This document shows positions 1 to 8,793 of a DNA stretch of 64,000 nucleotides, piece after piece; within the stretch, counting starts at the first letter, position 1, and each line of letters begins with the position of its first letter. The notes under the pieces were generated by a model. It was not told where the DNA came from and did not search any database. It was given only the letters and a program-made list of their open reading frames with translations. Both the position numbers and the translations under genes were made by a program. This DNA is from Pseudomonas sp. RIT-562. GTDB lineage: Bacteria; Pseudomonadota; Gammaproteobacteria; Pseudomonadales; Pseudomonadaceae. The DNA lies in contig NZ_JAPJIV010000015.1 of assembly GCF_026241895.1 (NCBI RefSeq), forward strand, positions 62,001-126,000, in the 5' to 3' direction.

Positions 1-498
1 GTCGAACGGGTCATCGAGATTCTCCTTGGCTGGATTGCCGAAGACCGCAAGGCCACGCCGTTGAAGGCGTTGCAAGGGATGGTCTGGGAGCAGGGCTACC
101 AGGCGGGGCAGTTGCAGGGGCATGTGTACCCGGATGCCGTCGAAGCGCTCAAGGCATGGCATCAGGCCGGCTTTAAACTTTATGTTTACTCGTCAGGCTC
201 GATTCAGGCGCAGAAGCTGATTTTCGGCTGTTCGGAAGCGGGGGATTTGTCTGCGCTGTTTAGCGGCTATTTCGACACCACTTCAGGTCCCAAGCGAGAG
301 GCGCAGTCGTACCAGCGGATCACCCAGGCGATTGGCCTTGACGCTGCACAGATACTGTTTCTGTCGGATATCGTCGAAGAACTGGATGCTGCGCGGGCAG
401 CTGGAATGGCTACGTGCGGTTTGGCGCGAGAAGGAGGGGAGTTGCCTGGTCACGTGACCGTCGACAGCTTCAAAAACATCGACCCGGCAAAATTCTAA
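1..498 (+). CDS. mtnC: Enolase-phosphatase E1 (acireductone synthase), 3' part
   Basis: Methionine-salvage enzyme that enolises and dephosphorylates 2,3-diketo-5-methylthiopentyl-1-phosphate to acireductone in the cytoplasm. The reading frame is open from the first base, so the 5' end lies outside the window; about 165 C-terminal residues are visible of a usual ~227. HAD-superfamily features are visible: the motif II region [13 protein letters not shown] and the acidic motif [12 protein letters not shown], with the E1-typical segment [12 protein letters not shown] between them. The start codon and motif I nucleophile are not visible. The gene ends shortly before a REP palindrome. Assignment is secure on motif order. 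Confidence 0.93.
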   Translation, partial: VERVIEILLGWIAEDRKATPLKALQGMVWEQGYQAGQLQGHVYPDAVEALKAWHQAGFKLYVYSSGSIQAQKLIFGCSEAGDLSALFSGYFDTTSGPKREAQSYQRITQAIGLDAAQILFLSDIVEELDAARAAGMATCGLAREGGELPGHVTVDSFKNIDPAKF

Positions 499-535
499 AA
501 CAACTGCTGGAAGAACGTTGTAGCAGCACAAACAC

Positions 536-627
536 CTGTGGGAGCAAAGCTTGCTCGCGATTCTTTGGCGTCAGTTGAACAACCGTTCCTGACACATCGC
601 AATCGCGAGCAAGCTTTGCTCCCACAG
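536..627. repeat. REP doublet (REPIN), GTGGGAGCAAAGC family
   Basis: Two inverted copies of a REP-like sequence: the left arm begins tgtgggagcaaagcttgctc and the right arm ends gagcaagctttgctcccaca, separated by about 45 bases. It sits between the convergent mtnC and DUF3509 genes. It is the same family as the pair at 63408-63480. Confidence 0.85.
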
Positions 628-682
628 TATTTACAGCTTTAGAACATTTACAGCTCTAAACCCGCTGAAGCATTCGAACAAT

Positions 683-961
683 TTACGCCGAATGATAAGT
701 CGGCAAAGCAAACCGTTGCTGGCTTTGCAGCATCGAAATCTGCGGTAGTTCGCTGGCCTGTTCAGCCAGGTCGCGGCGGATCGCACTGATCACCCACGAC
801 AACTGGTCACCAGCATGCAGCTGCTGGTAGGAAATCGAGCGTTTGAAGACTTTGCCTTCCTGACTGCGCAGTGTCAGCAGGATGCCGCCGTCGGGGCGTG
901 GCTGAGTGTTCACTTCGAAGTTGGAGAACAGGGAGGTAAATTTTTCTTGGATCAGGCTCAT
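683..961 (-). CDS. DUF3509 family small protein
   Basis: A 92-residue cytoplasmic-looking protein with no signal peptide or membrane segment. The N-terminal half has the pattern of Pseudomonas DUF3509 proteins (a short amphipathic start, then TQPRPDGGILLTLR), followed by a helix containing ISAIRRDLAEQ. I chose the ATG at 961 because a GGAG lies 10-12 bases upstream; the frame stays open further upstream but that extension is AT-rich and does not look coding. Function is unknown; the family is largely confined to Pseudomonas. It is convergent with mtnC and divergent from the acyl-CoA synthetase. Confidence 0.75.
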   Translation of the reverse strand: MSLIQEKFTSLFSNFEVNTQPRPDGGILLTLRSQEGKVFKRSISYQQLHAGDQLSWVISAIRRDLAEQASELPQISMLQSQQRFALPTYHSA

Positions 962-1304
962 GTCTATCAGCTCCGTTAGCACTTGATTAGCAAGCATGGA
1001 GAGGTAGTTGCACCCTTTGTGCCAGTATTCTAAATATAAAAAACCCTTATAAATCAATGAGATGAAAAATCTGGCATTTTTGCCTCTCGTGCAATCTGCA
1101 TGAAAGGCCATCGTGCATCCTGCATTTTGCGAGATTGCTTCGGTTTCAACGGAACCATTCGCACATTCCGCGCTCACGCTGCCACCGAGGTGATAGGCGG
1201 ATACAAAACATTGCAAAAACCGCGTGTACAGCCCCTGAACCACTCACGTACTTTCGGCCTCAGACACCGCCACCCGACAATAAAAAGATCGAACGGGAGC
1301 AACC
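962..1304. other. Gene-free divergent spacer
   Basis: 343 bases between the start of the DUF3509 gene (minus) and the acyl-CoA synthetase (plus). It includes an AT-rich stretch around 1025-1075 that probably holds promoters. I could not assign convincing -35/-10 pairs, operators or a small gene. A TGGCA...TGC string near 1074 has the wrong spacing for a sigma-54 promoter. Confidence 0.5.
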
Positions 1305-3143
1305 ATGAGCCGCGCGCTGAACCACACGATTACCTGGGGCATGATGCTCCGCAAACTGCCTTCCATCGCCAAGGCGCTACCTCGAGTGGTGCGGGGCATG
1401 AAGGCCGCCAACGTCAAGGATCCGACCCAATCATGTGGTCTCGGCTGGAGCTTCGAGCAAGCGACGCTGCGCAATCCCGACGGCCCGGCGTTACTTCAGG
1501 GCGATGTGCTGCTGACCTACGCCGAGGTCAACCAGTGGGCCAATCGCATTGCCCACCACCTCAGCTCCCAGGGCATCCGCAAGGGCGATGTGGTAGCGGT
1601 GTTCATCGAGAATCGCCCGGAACTGCTGGTGACTATCCTCGCGGTGGCCAAGACGGGTGCGATCAGTGCCCTGCTCAATACCTCGCAAACCCGTGACACC
1701 CTGGCCCACAGCCTGAACCTGGTGACACCTGCAGCCATCATCGTCGGCGGCGAATTGGTGCCGGCGTTTTGCGCGGTCAGCGAGCGCGTGGCGATCGATC
1801 CGGCGCGCACCTGGTACGTCGCGGATCAGGATACTTACCGCCACCCGGGTATTGCGCCCGATGGTTTCATCAACCTGATGGCGGCGATCGCCGACAGCCC
1901 CAGCGAAAACCCGGCGACCAGTCAGCAGATCTTTTTCGACGATCCCTGCTTTTACATCTACACCTCGGGCACCACCGGGTTGCCCAAGGCGGGGGTGTTC
2001 AAGCACGGGCGCTGGATGCGCAGCTCCGCCAGTTTCGGCATGATTGCGCTGGATATGGGCCCGGATGACGTCGTCTACTGCACCCTGCCGCTGTACCACG
2101 CCACTGGGCTGTGCGTGTGCTGGGGCTCAGCCATCAGCGGCGCGTCGGGGTTCGCCATTCGCCGCAAGTTCAGCGCCAGCCAGTTCTGGAACGATGTGCG
2201 CAAGTACCGCGCCACGACCCTGGGCTACGTCGGTGAATTGTGCCGCTACCTGGTCGATCAGCCGCCCACTGCCGAAGACAGCCAGCACCGGGTCACCAAG
2301 ATGATCGGCAACGGCCTGCGCCCCGGCGCCTGGGCTGAATTCAAGACGCGCTTTGCGGTTGATCACATCTGCGAGCTGTACGCCGCCAGTGACGGCAATA
2401 TCGGTTTTACCAACGTGCTCAACTTCGACAACACCGTAGGTTTTTCCCTGATGTCCTGGGAACTGGCCGCCTACGACCATGACACTGGCGAGCCTCTGCG
2501 AGACGGCAGGGGGTTCATGCGCAAGGTTGCCAAGGGCGAGCAGGGCTTGTTGCTGGCAAAGATCGACGACAAGGCGCCACTGGACGGCTACACCGACTCG
2601 CAGAAGACTGCAAAAGTGGTGCTGCACGACGTGTTTGAGAAGGGTGATCGTTACTTCAACACCGGAGACCTGTTGCGCAACATCGGCTTCGGTCACGCGC
2701 AATTTGTCGATCGGCTGGGCGACACCTATCGCTGGAAGGGCGAGAACGTCTCGACCACGGAGGTGGAAAACATCCTGCTGCGGCATCCGAATATTTCCGA
2801 GGCCGTGGCCTACGGAGTGGAAGTGCACAATACCAACGGGCGGGCCGGAATGGCGGCGATCACCCCGGCCGAATCCCTGGCGACCCTGGATTTCAGCGAG
2901 TTGCTGACGTTCGCGCGCGAGCACATGCCTGCGTACGCGGTGCCGTTGTTCCTGCGAGTCAAAGTAAAAATGGAGACCACCGGCACCTTCAAATACCAGA
3001 AGACCCGGCTCAAGGACGAAGGCTTTGACCCTGGCAAAACCGGTGACGATCCCATTTATGCCTGGCTGCCGGGAACTCACACCTATGTGCAGGTGACTGA
3101 ACAGGTGCTGGCCGAGATTCACGACGGCAAATACCGTTATTAA
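1305..3143 (+). CDS. Long-chain acyl-CoA synthetase, FATP/SLC27-like
   Basis: ATP-dependent activation of long-chain fatty acids to acyl-CoA through an acyl-adenylate. At 612 residues it fits the fatty-acid transport protein/very-long-chain acyl-CoA synthetase branch better than classical FadD. The AMP-binding P-loop YIYTSGTTGLPKAG lies near residue 217, YFNTGDLL near 450, and the FATP-typical RWKGENVSTTEVE near 476. A hydrophobic, basic N-terminus could associate with the inner membrane. The ATG is preceded by a good ribosome site (CGGGAG, 7 bases upstream). An ankyrin-repeat gene follows about 100 bases downstream with its own ribosome site and may be co-transcribed. The natural chain length cannot be told from sequence. 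Confidence 0.9.
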   Translation: MSRALNHTITWGMMLRKLPSIAKALPRVVRGMKAANVKDPTQSCGLGWSFEQATLRNPDGPALLQGDVLLTYAEVNQWANRIAHHLSSQGIRKGDVVAVFIENRPELLVTILAVAKTGAISALLNTSQTRDTLAHSLNLVTPAAIIVGGELVPAFCAVSERVAIDPARTWYVADQDTYRHPGIAPDGFINLMAAIADSPSENPATSQQIFFDDPCFYIYTSGTTGLPKAGVFKHGRWMRSSASFGMIALDMGPDDVVYCTLPLYHATGLCVCWGSAISGASGFAIRRKFSASQFWNDVRKYRATTLGYVGELCRYLVDQPPTAEDSQHRVTKMIGNGLRPGAWAEFKTRFAVDHICELYAASDGNIGFTNVLNFDNTVGFSLMSWELAAYDHDTGEPLRDGRGFMRKVAKGEQGLLLAKIDDKAPLDGYTDSQKTAKVVLHDVFEKGDRYFNTGDLLRNIGFGHAQFVDRLGDTYRWKGENVSTTEVENILLRHPNISEAVAYGVEVHNTNGRAGMAAITPAESLATLDFSELLTFAREHMPAYAVPLFLRVKVKMETTGTFKYQKTRLKDEGFDPGKTGDDPIYAWLPGTHTYVQVTEQVLAEIHDGKYRY

Positions 3144-3241
3144 ATCTGGCTATGACCCTTGATCAAAAAAAGCAAGTGACAGCCCCGAGGCTGCTCGGGA
3201 AACTGTCGCCTTTTGCACCTACACAGAAAAGTGGAGCCACC

Positions 3242-3760
3242 ATGTCAGACCAAAGCCGCCAGATGACCCCCGAAGAAGCCGCTGAATTTGCCGAACAGGT
3301 ATTCAACAAGGCGCGCGAGGGCGATGCGGCCATGATGGCAGCGTTGCTGTCCAAGGGCCTGCCGCCAAACTTGCGCAACCATAAGGGTGACACCTTGTTG
3401 ATGCTGGCTGCCTACCATGGGCATGTCGAGACGGTAAAAGTACTGCTCGAGCACAAGGCTGACCCGGAAATCCGCAACGACAATGGCCAGAGCCCGATTG
3501 CTGGCGCAGCGTTCAAGGGCGACCTGGCGGTAGTCAGCGCGCTGGTCGACGGTGGCGCGCAGGTTGAAGGCTCGTCCTTCGACGGCCGTACCGCACTGAT
3601 GATGGCGGCCATGTTCAACCGAGTTGCCATCGTCGACTATCTGATCAGTAAAGGCGCAGATCCGAAGGCCAAGGATGCCAATGGCGTATCGGCGCTGGAT
3701 GCAGCCAGGACCATGGGTGCGGTGGATACCACGGCGCAGCTGGAGAAATTGCAGGGCTGA
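3242..3760 (+). CDS. Ankyrin-repeat protein
   Basis: A 172-residue protein built almost entirely of ankyrin repeats (about four). The repeat core GDTLLMLAAYHGHVETVKVLL is followed by diverged copies containing GQSPIAGAAFKGDLAVVSAL and RTALMMAAMFNRVAIVDYLI. No signal peptide is visible, so it is probably cytoplasmic and acts in protein-protein binding. I start it at the ATG at 3242 because AGTGGAGCC precedes it; the frame is open back to 3152 but that extension lacks a ribosome site. Related small ankyrin proteins in Pseudomonas occur next to catalase or metabolic genes; here the upstream neighbour is an acyl-CoA synthetase. Partner unknown. Confidence 0.85.
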   Translation: MSDQSRQMTPEEAAEFAEQVFNKAREGDAAMMAALLSKGLPPNLRNHKGDTLLMLAAYHGHVETVKVLLEHKADPEIRNDNGQSPIAGAAFKGDLAVVSALVDGGAQVEGSSFDGRTALMMAAMFNRVAIVDYLISKGADPKAKDANGVSALDAARTMGAVDTTAQLEKLQG

Positions 3761-3836
3761 TTAGCCGCGTGCGGCCACCTGGAAAACTGCAAGGCTAGTT
3801 ACGCGATTGCGGCCACTTGGGAAAATTGCAAGGCTG
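3745..3836 (+). repeat. Short tandem repeat, ~38-bp unit, 2.4 copies
   Basis: The last codons of the ankyrin gene and its stop region are repeated downstream. Units beginning gaaattgcagggctga (3745), gaaaactgcaaggctag (3782) and gaaaattgcaaggctgg (3821) are separated by 37 and 39 bases and share the interior gcggccac(c/t)tgg. The first copy contains the real stop codon. Confidence 0.7.
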
Positions 3837-3870
3837 GCCACTCTGTAGCAGCTGCCACTGCATCCAGCCG

Positions 3871-5211
3871 TCAGTACACCCAGACCTCAACCCTTCGGTT
3901 TCTGATCCGTCCCTCATCGGCGCTGTTCGCCGCCACTGGCATCTGGGCGCCAAAGCCGCGGACCTCGCGCAGTACCACGCCGCTTTTAGCCAGTTCCCGG
4001 CGCACTGCCATGGCACGCAGTTTCGACAACAGATCGGCGCGCCCCGGCTCAGCCTTGGCATCGCCAAACCCCACCAGTGTCACCTGCCGATCGGTCTTGT
4101 TGCGCTGCTTTATATAGTCGAGCACCCGCGACAGGTCCTGGCGTGCCTTGCTGTCCAGCGTCGCGCTGCCTTCTTCGAAGCGAAAATTCACGGTCAGGCG
4201 CTGCGCATGGCGGCTGAGGGTTTGATATTCCTCCGGCATCAGCGCATTGGGTGCGACAGCCATGGCCTGGACGGTCTGCGCGATAAACCCGCTGGCTGCG
4301 ACGATCTCCTGGCCCTGTTTGCCTTGGGCAAATTTTACCAATGCCTGGGCCCAGGGGTTGCCGCCCTTGGGTGGCAGGTAGAGGAACAGCCGGCGTGACA
4401 GCGGATAGTCTTCCGTGGCGATCAGGTTGTTCAACGGCAACATCGCCTGGGAAGCGCCATCGGCAATCGCCACGGCTTTGGCCTGGCGCACATAGGGCAA
4501 GCCGATGAAGCCGATGGCTTGAGGATCCTGGCTGACGGCGTCGGACAATTGCTCGCTCGACTCAAAGCGTTTTGCGCTGGTGCTGAGGGTTTTTCCACGG
4601 CCGCTGAGCACCAGTTCCTTCAAGGTATCGTAGGTGCCGGAGTGATCATCGCGGGCATAAAGATGAATGGTCCCACCACTGCCGCCGACTTCCTCCCACG
4701 TCCGGATGTCGCCACTGAAGATGCTCGCCAGTTGAGTGGTGGTCAGTTGTTTCAGCGGATTATGCGGGTGGAGGATGATCGCCAGGCCGTCGATGGCGAT
4801 AACCTGCTCGGCGCCCGGGCTCTTGAGGTCGCCGAGGGACTGCAGGCCGGCTAGCTCGCTGTCCCTGATCGGGCGCGAGGAGGCGGCAAGATCGGCAGAG
4901 TCGTTCTGCAATGCAGTGAAACCGGTGCTGGAACCATGCGCAGCGATCTCCACCTCGACCCGACGGCCCTCGACAGTTTCGCCGACGATCCGTAGTTCGT
5001 TGGTCTTGTCCGGCGGTTCGCGATGAATCTTCAGCAAACCCTGCTCGCGCATCAAGCCTTCGACCAGCGCCGGGCCTAATGCCGCGCCAATGGTGTTGGA
5101 ACCCTGGATGCGCAATACCGGGCCGTGCTCGGCCAGCGGTAATGCGCCAGCGAACACCGATGCGGGCATGAGCATGCCTAGCGTCAACAGCAACAAAACG
5201 CGCAGCATCAT
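3871..5211 (-). CDS. PstS-like substrate-binding domain fused to OmpA C-terminal domain
   Basis: A 446-residue periplasmic protein. Residues 1-22 are a signal peptide (ending VFAGA). Residues ~30-310 resemble the phosphate-type periplasmic binding fold: RIQGSNTIG at the start, DDHSGTYDTL in the middle and QAIGFIGLPYV after it. Residues ~330-446 are an OmpA-type peptidoglycan-binding domain: VNFRFEEGSATLD, then VTLVGFGDA, ending RIRNRRVEVWVY. The fusion suggests a binding protein held at the cell wall rather than one docking freely to a permease. No transporter genes are adjacent. It is convergent with the ankyrin gene and shares the xthA strand. Ligand unknown; phosphate is only a guess from the fold. 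Confidence 0.85.
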   Translation of the reverse strand: MMLRVLLLLTLGMLMPASVFAGALPLAEHGPVLRIQGSNTIGAALGPALVEGLMREQGLLKIHREPPDKTNELRIVGETVEGRRVEVEIAAHGSSTGFTALQNDSADLAASSRPIRDSELAGLQSLGDLKSPGAEQVIAIDGLAIILHPHNPLKQLTTTQLASIFSGDIRTWEEVGGSGGTIHLYARDDHSGTYDTLKELVLSGRGKTLSTSAKRFESSEQLSDAVSQDPQAIGFIGLPYVRQAKAVAIADGASQAMLPLNNLIATEDYPLSRRLFLYLPPKGGNPWAQALVKFAQGKQGQEIVAASGFIAQTVQAMAVAPNALMPEEYQTLSRHAQRLTVNFRFEEGSATLDSKARQDLSRVLDYIKQRNKTDRQVTLVGFGDAKAEPGRADLLSKLRAMAVRRELAKSGVVLREVRGFGAQMPVAANSADEGRIRNRRVEVWVY

Positions 5212-5310
5212 GCCGGCACCCTACAAGACAAAGGAAGTGCCGGAAGATTAAGTCAGTAGGGTTTCACAAAGATGACAGCAGGCTCACACCTACCGGGAAA
5301 TGCTCAAGGA

Positions 5311-6123
5311 TCAGCTCAATTCAAGCCAGATCGGCGCATGATCCGAGGGCTTTTCCATCCCGCGCAATTCATAGTCCACACCGGCATCCTTCACCCGTGG
5401 CAACAAGCCATGCGAAGCCATGATCAGGTCAATCCGCAGCCCGCGCTTGGGCTCATCTTCAAATCCGCGGCTGCGGTAGTCGAACCAGCTGAAGCGATCA
5501 GCGACGTCTGGGTTCAGATGCCGGAAGCTGTCCACCAGGCCCCAATTCTTCAACCGCGCCATCCACTCGCGCTCCTCCGGCAGGAAGCTGCATTTGCCGG
5601 TCTTCAACCAGCGCTTCATGTTGTCCGGGCCGATGCCGATGTCGCAATCCTCTGGAGAGATGTTGACGTCACCCATCACCACGACCGGCTGCTCGTTGCT
5701 GAACTGGCTTTCGAGCAGTTGCTGCAAGTCACTGTAGAAGCGTTCCTTGGCCGGGAACTTGGTGGGGTGGTCGCGGCTTTCCCCTTGTGGGAAATAGCCG
5801 TTCATGATTGTTATGGGCAGGCCATTGGCGTCGGCAAACTTGCCCCAGATGAATCGGCGCTGAGCGTCTTCGTCATCAGTGGTGAAGCCTTTGTGCAGCT
5901 CCAGGGGTTCCTGGCGAGAGAGCAGGGCAACCCCGTAGTGGCCTTTTTGCCCATGGAAATACACGTGATAACCCAGCGCTTGAACCTCGGCCAGCGGGAA
6001 CTGGTCATCGTGGACCTTGGTTTCCTGCAGTCCGATCACGTCGGGCTGATGCTTTTCAATCAGCGCCGCCAGCTGATGCGGGCGAGCACGCAGCCCGTTG
6101 ATGTTGAAGGAGACGATCTTCAT
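5311..6123 (-). CDS. xthA: Exodeoxyribonuclease III
   Basis: AP endonuclease and 3'-5' exonuclease of base-excision repair. At 270 residues it matches the ExoIII/XthA family. The endonuclease/exonuclease/phosphatase landmarks are present: FNINGLRAR at the N-terminus, GLQETKV with the metal-binding Glu, VVMGDVNI with catalytic Asp and Asn, and the C-terminal [10 protein letters not shown] carrying the catalytic Asp-His. It is transcribed away from the GNAT gene at 6344, with about 220 bases between them that probably hold both promoters. Confidence 0.96.
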   Translation of the reverse strand: MKIVSFNINGLRARPHQLAALIEKHQPDVIGLQETKVHDDQFPLAEVQALGYHVYFHGQKGHYGVALLSRQEPLELHKGFTTDDEDAQRRFIWGKFADANGLPITIMNGYFPQGESRDHPTKFPAKERFYSDLQQLLESQFSNEQPVVVMGDVNISPEDCDIGIGPDNMKRWLKTGKCSFLPEEREWMARLKNWGLVDSFRHLNPDVADRFSWFDYRSRGFEDEPKRGLRIDLIMASHGLLPRVKDAGVDYELRGMEKPSDHAPIWLELS

Positions 6124-6343
6124 GGTCGGCAGTCCTGGCGCAAAAGCGCGATGCTAACTGACATGGTTGCAGGGGACCAGCCGTTGGCTGCTTTTTCGGG
6201 TGCCCCGACCCAATTGGTCTATACATTGTTAGACCCAGCCCGACCGCTGTTTTCAACTCAGCAAGGAACTGTGCCCACGCCCAGAGGCTCGTACCAACAA
6301 GAGCGCCGCCATTTTGAGCGGTGCCCCGGGGAGATTTACCGTT

Positions 6344-6994
6344 ATGCCCGAAACCTCGACCGCCATCGCCGATATCCACATGCTCGACAGTGGCTACTCT
6401 CGCGAAGCCCGCTCGCTGCTGTACCAGGCCTACCGCCATGAGCCGACGTTCAGCTATCTGTTCGAATCCGAGCGCCCCGGCTATGAACAGCGAGTGCGCG
6501 CTACCGTGCGTGAACTGGTCAAGCAGCATTTCCTCCAGGACCTGCCCGCCATTGGCCTGCTGGTCAACGACCGCCTGATAGGCATTGCCCTGATCGCGCC
6601 GCCGCAGCGTCGCCTGGGGATCACCGAAAGCTGGGCCTGGCGTTTGCGCATGGTGCTCAGCACCGGTTTCCGCTGCACTCGCCGCTATCTGGAATACCAC
6701 GGTGCGGTGATGGCGTGCGTGCCGTCCGACTCGGTGCACCTGCTGCCATTGCTCGGCATCCACCCGCAATTTCAGGGCAAGCACTTCGGCGAACAATTGT
6801 TACAGGCTGTGCACAACTGGTGTGCCGTCGATGAACACTCCCAAGGAGTCGTCCTCGACACCGGTAACCCGCGTTACCTGGAATTCTACAAGCGCCAGGG
6901 CTATGAAGAGATCGGTGAAGTCGCCATTGGCCCGGTACGTGAACACGTATTTTTCCACGCCAATCCCCAAGTGTTGCAAACCGCAACCGCATAA
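6344..6994 (+). CDS. GNAT family N-acetyltransferase
   Basis: A 216-residue acetyl-CoA-dependent acetyltransferase. The acetyl-CoA pyrophosphate loop is visible as IHPQFQGKHFGEQLLQAV near residue 145, followed by the family's last strand-helix unit LDTGNPRYLEFYKRQGYEE. The start ATG at 6344 has GGGAG about 10 bases upstream; a TTG ten codons earlier is less likely. It lies 65 bases upstream of tamA in the same direction. Substrate (small molecule or protein N-terminus) cannot be inferred. Confidence 0.85.
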   Translation: MPETSTAIADIHMLDSGYSREARSLLYQAYRHEPTFSYLFESERPGYEQRVRATVRELVKQHFLQDLPAIGLLVNDRLIGIALIAPPQRRLGITESWAWRLRMVLSTGFRCTRRYLEYHGAVMACVPSDSVHLLPLLGIHPQFQGKHFGEQLLQAVHNWCAVDEHSQGVVLDTGNPRYLEFYKRQGYEEIGEVAIGPVREHVFFHANPQVLQTATA

Positions 6995-7059
6995 AGGACG
7001 AACTTTGCGCGCAAACCAGGCTCTATCACGCTCCCAAGCTCGTGATAGCATCCGCGCCT

Positions 7060-8793
7060 ATGAAGTTTCCAGGAAGAATTACCAGTAGCGTGCTGATGCT
7101 GTTAACCAGCTGCGCAGCGCTGGCGCAAAGTGAATTGGATGTGCGGGTCAAACCGTCCAACGATGAACTCAAGGCCAATATAGAGGGCTATATCGGCAGC
7201 CTCGGCGATCGTGACGAAGAAGCCTTGTTGCGCTTCAGTCGCGGTGCCGAGGAACAGGCGCGCAAAGCTGCCCAGGCCTTGGGTTATTATCAGCCGCAGA
7301 TCGAAACGGACGTGGACGTAAAGGGCGGCAAGAACCCTCGGCTGATCCTCAACATCGATCCTGGCGAGCCTATCCACCTGCGTAATGTCACCATTCGAGT
7401 CGAAGGCCCGGCGGCGTCGCTCAAATCCTTTCGTGTGCCTAAAAGTGCTGCGCTGAAAACCGGCGCAGTGCTCAACCATGGCAATTACGAAGACGCCAAG
7501 CGCCTGATCCAGAACCAGGCTTCGCGTTTCGGTTTTTTCAGTGGGCATTTTTCCCGCCAGACTCTGTCGGTCGACCCGCGGGCCGGGGTGGCCGATATCG
7601 ATCTGGTTTACCAGAGCGGTCCGCGTTACGCCCTGGGCAAAGTCAGTTTCGAAGGCGACACGCCGTTCGATGAGGATTTGCTCAAACGCATGGTGCCCTT
7701 CAAGGAAGGGGCGCCCTACGACTCCGAGCTGATTGCCGAACTCAATCAGGCCATGCAATCCAGTGGCTATTTTGAAAGTGTGCGGGTTGACGCCGCTCCC
7801 ACTGCATCGAAAAACAATGTGATCCCGGTCGACGTCAAGCTCGACACCCGCAAGCCTCGCACCATGGGCCTCGGCCTGGGTTATTCGACCGACGTCGGCC
7901 CTCGAGTCAAGGCCAACTGGACCCGCCACTGGGTCAATCCCCAGGGCCACAGCTATGGCTGGGAAACCGAAATATCGGCACCGCGGCAGAACGTCGGGAT
8001 TTTCTACGACATCCCCCTGGATCCGCCATTGACCGACAAGTTGCGTTTTGCCGGCGGCTACCAGAGCGAAGAAATTGCCGACAAGGACTCACTCAGCAAG
8101 CTGCTGACGATCGGTCCGGAGTGGCACAGCAAGTTGCCCAGCGGCTGGCAGCGCGTGGTGTCGCTGAAGTGGCAGCGCGAGGAGTATCGACTCGGCGACG
8201 ACTCGGGCCTCAGTACCCTGCTGATGCCCGGGGTCAGTTATTCCTATCTGAAAAGTGACAACCGCATCGACCCGCACAACGGCTATCGCCTGCAGTTCGA
8301 GACCAAGGTGGCCAAGGAAGGATTGGGCTCGGACAACAACCTGCTGTACGGCACGGCGCTGGTCAAAGGCCTGACCACGGTGTTCGACAAACACCGCTTC
8401 CTTGGTCGCGTACAGGTCGGGGGCAGCGCCACCAACGGCTATAAATCGATTCCGCCGTCGCTGCGCTTCTTCGCCGGTGGCGATCAGAGCGTACGCGGTT
8501 ACGACTACCAGAGCCTGTCCCCGGAAAACTCCGAGGGCGACCGGATCGGTGGCCGCTACATGGTCACCGCCAGCGCCGAGTACCAGTACTCGGTCGCGGA
8601 AAAATGGCGGGTGGCGACCTTCGTCGACCAGGGCAACTCCTTTAATACGCTCGAACTGCCAAACCTCAAGACCGGCGTCGGCATCGGTGTGCGCTGGATC
8701 TCGCCGGTGGGCCCGATCCGCCTCGACCTGGCCCATGCGCTGGATGACGACGGTGGCGTTCGATTGCACTTTTCCATGGGGCCCGAGTTGTGA
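7060..8793 (+). CDS. tamA: Translocation and assembly module outer-membrane subunit TamA (Omp85)
   Basis: Outer-membrane Omp85 protein that with TamB promotes outer-membrane protein insertion and envelope lipid homeostasis. The 577 residues comprise a signal peptide (to about ALAQS), three POTRA domains (roughly 25-260; the third includes YALGKVSFEGDTPFDEDLL) and a C-terminal 16-strand barrel. The diagnostic barrel-lid motif VRGYDYQSL is near residue 478. The ATG at 7060 directly begins a proper signal peptide; a GTG six codons earlier is in frame but would disrupt it. The stop overlaps the tamB start, indicating translational coupling. Confidence 0.94.
   Translation: MKFPGRITSSVLMLLTSCAALAQSELDVRVKPSNDELKANIEGYIGSLGDRDEEALLRFSRGAEEQARKAAQALGYYQPQIETDVDVKGGKNPRLILNIDPGEPIHLRNVTIRVEGPAASLKSFRVPKSAALKTGAVLNHGNYEDAKRLIQNQASRFGFFSGHFSRQTLSVDPRAGVADIDLVYQSGPRYALGKVSFEGDTPFDEDLLKRMVPFKEGAPYDSELIAELNQAMQSSGYFESVRVDAAPTASKNNVIPVDVKLDTRKPRTMGLGLGYSTDVGPRVKANWTRHWVNPQGHSYGWETEISAPRQNVGIFYDIPLDPPLTDKLRFAGGYQSEEIADKDSLSKLLTIGPEWHSKLPSGWQRVVSLKWQREEYRLGDDSGLSTLLMPGVSYSYLKSDNRIDPHNGYRLQFETKVAKEGLGSDNNLLYGTALVKGLTTVFDKHRFLGRVQVGGSATNGYKSIPPSLRFFAGGDQSVRGYDYQSLSPENSEGDRIGGRYMVTASAEYQYSVAEKWRVATFVDQGNSFNTLELPNLKTGVGIGVRWISPVGPIRLDLAHALDDDGGVRLHFSMGPEL

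Noticed and set aside
1060-1095. Sigma-54-like string TGGCA...TGC upstream of the acyl-CoA synthetase
   Set aside because: GG-to-GC spacing is 7, not 10, so it is not a -24/-12 promoter.
683-1243. 186-codon version of the DUF3509 gene
   Set aside because: The N-terminal 94 codons are AT-rich and lack family resemblance; GGAG and ATG at 961 define the start.
5272-6441. 389-codon plus-strand frame over xthA
   Set aside because: Antisense to a clear exonuclease III gene; no family features.
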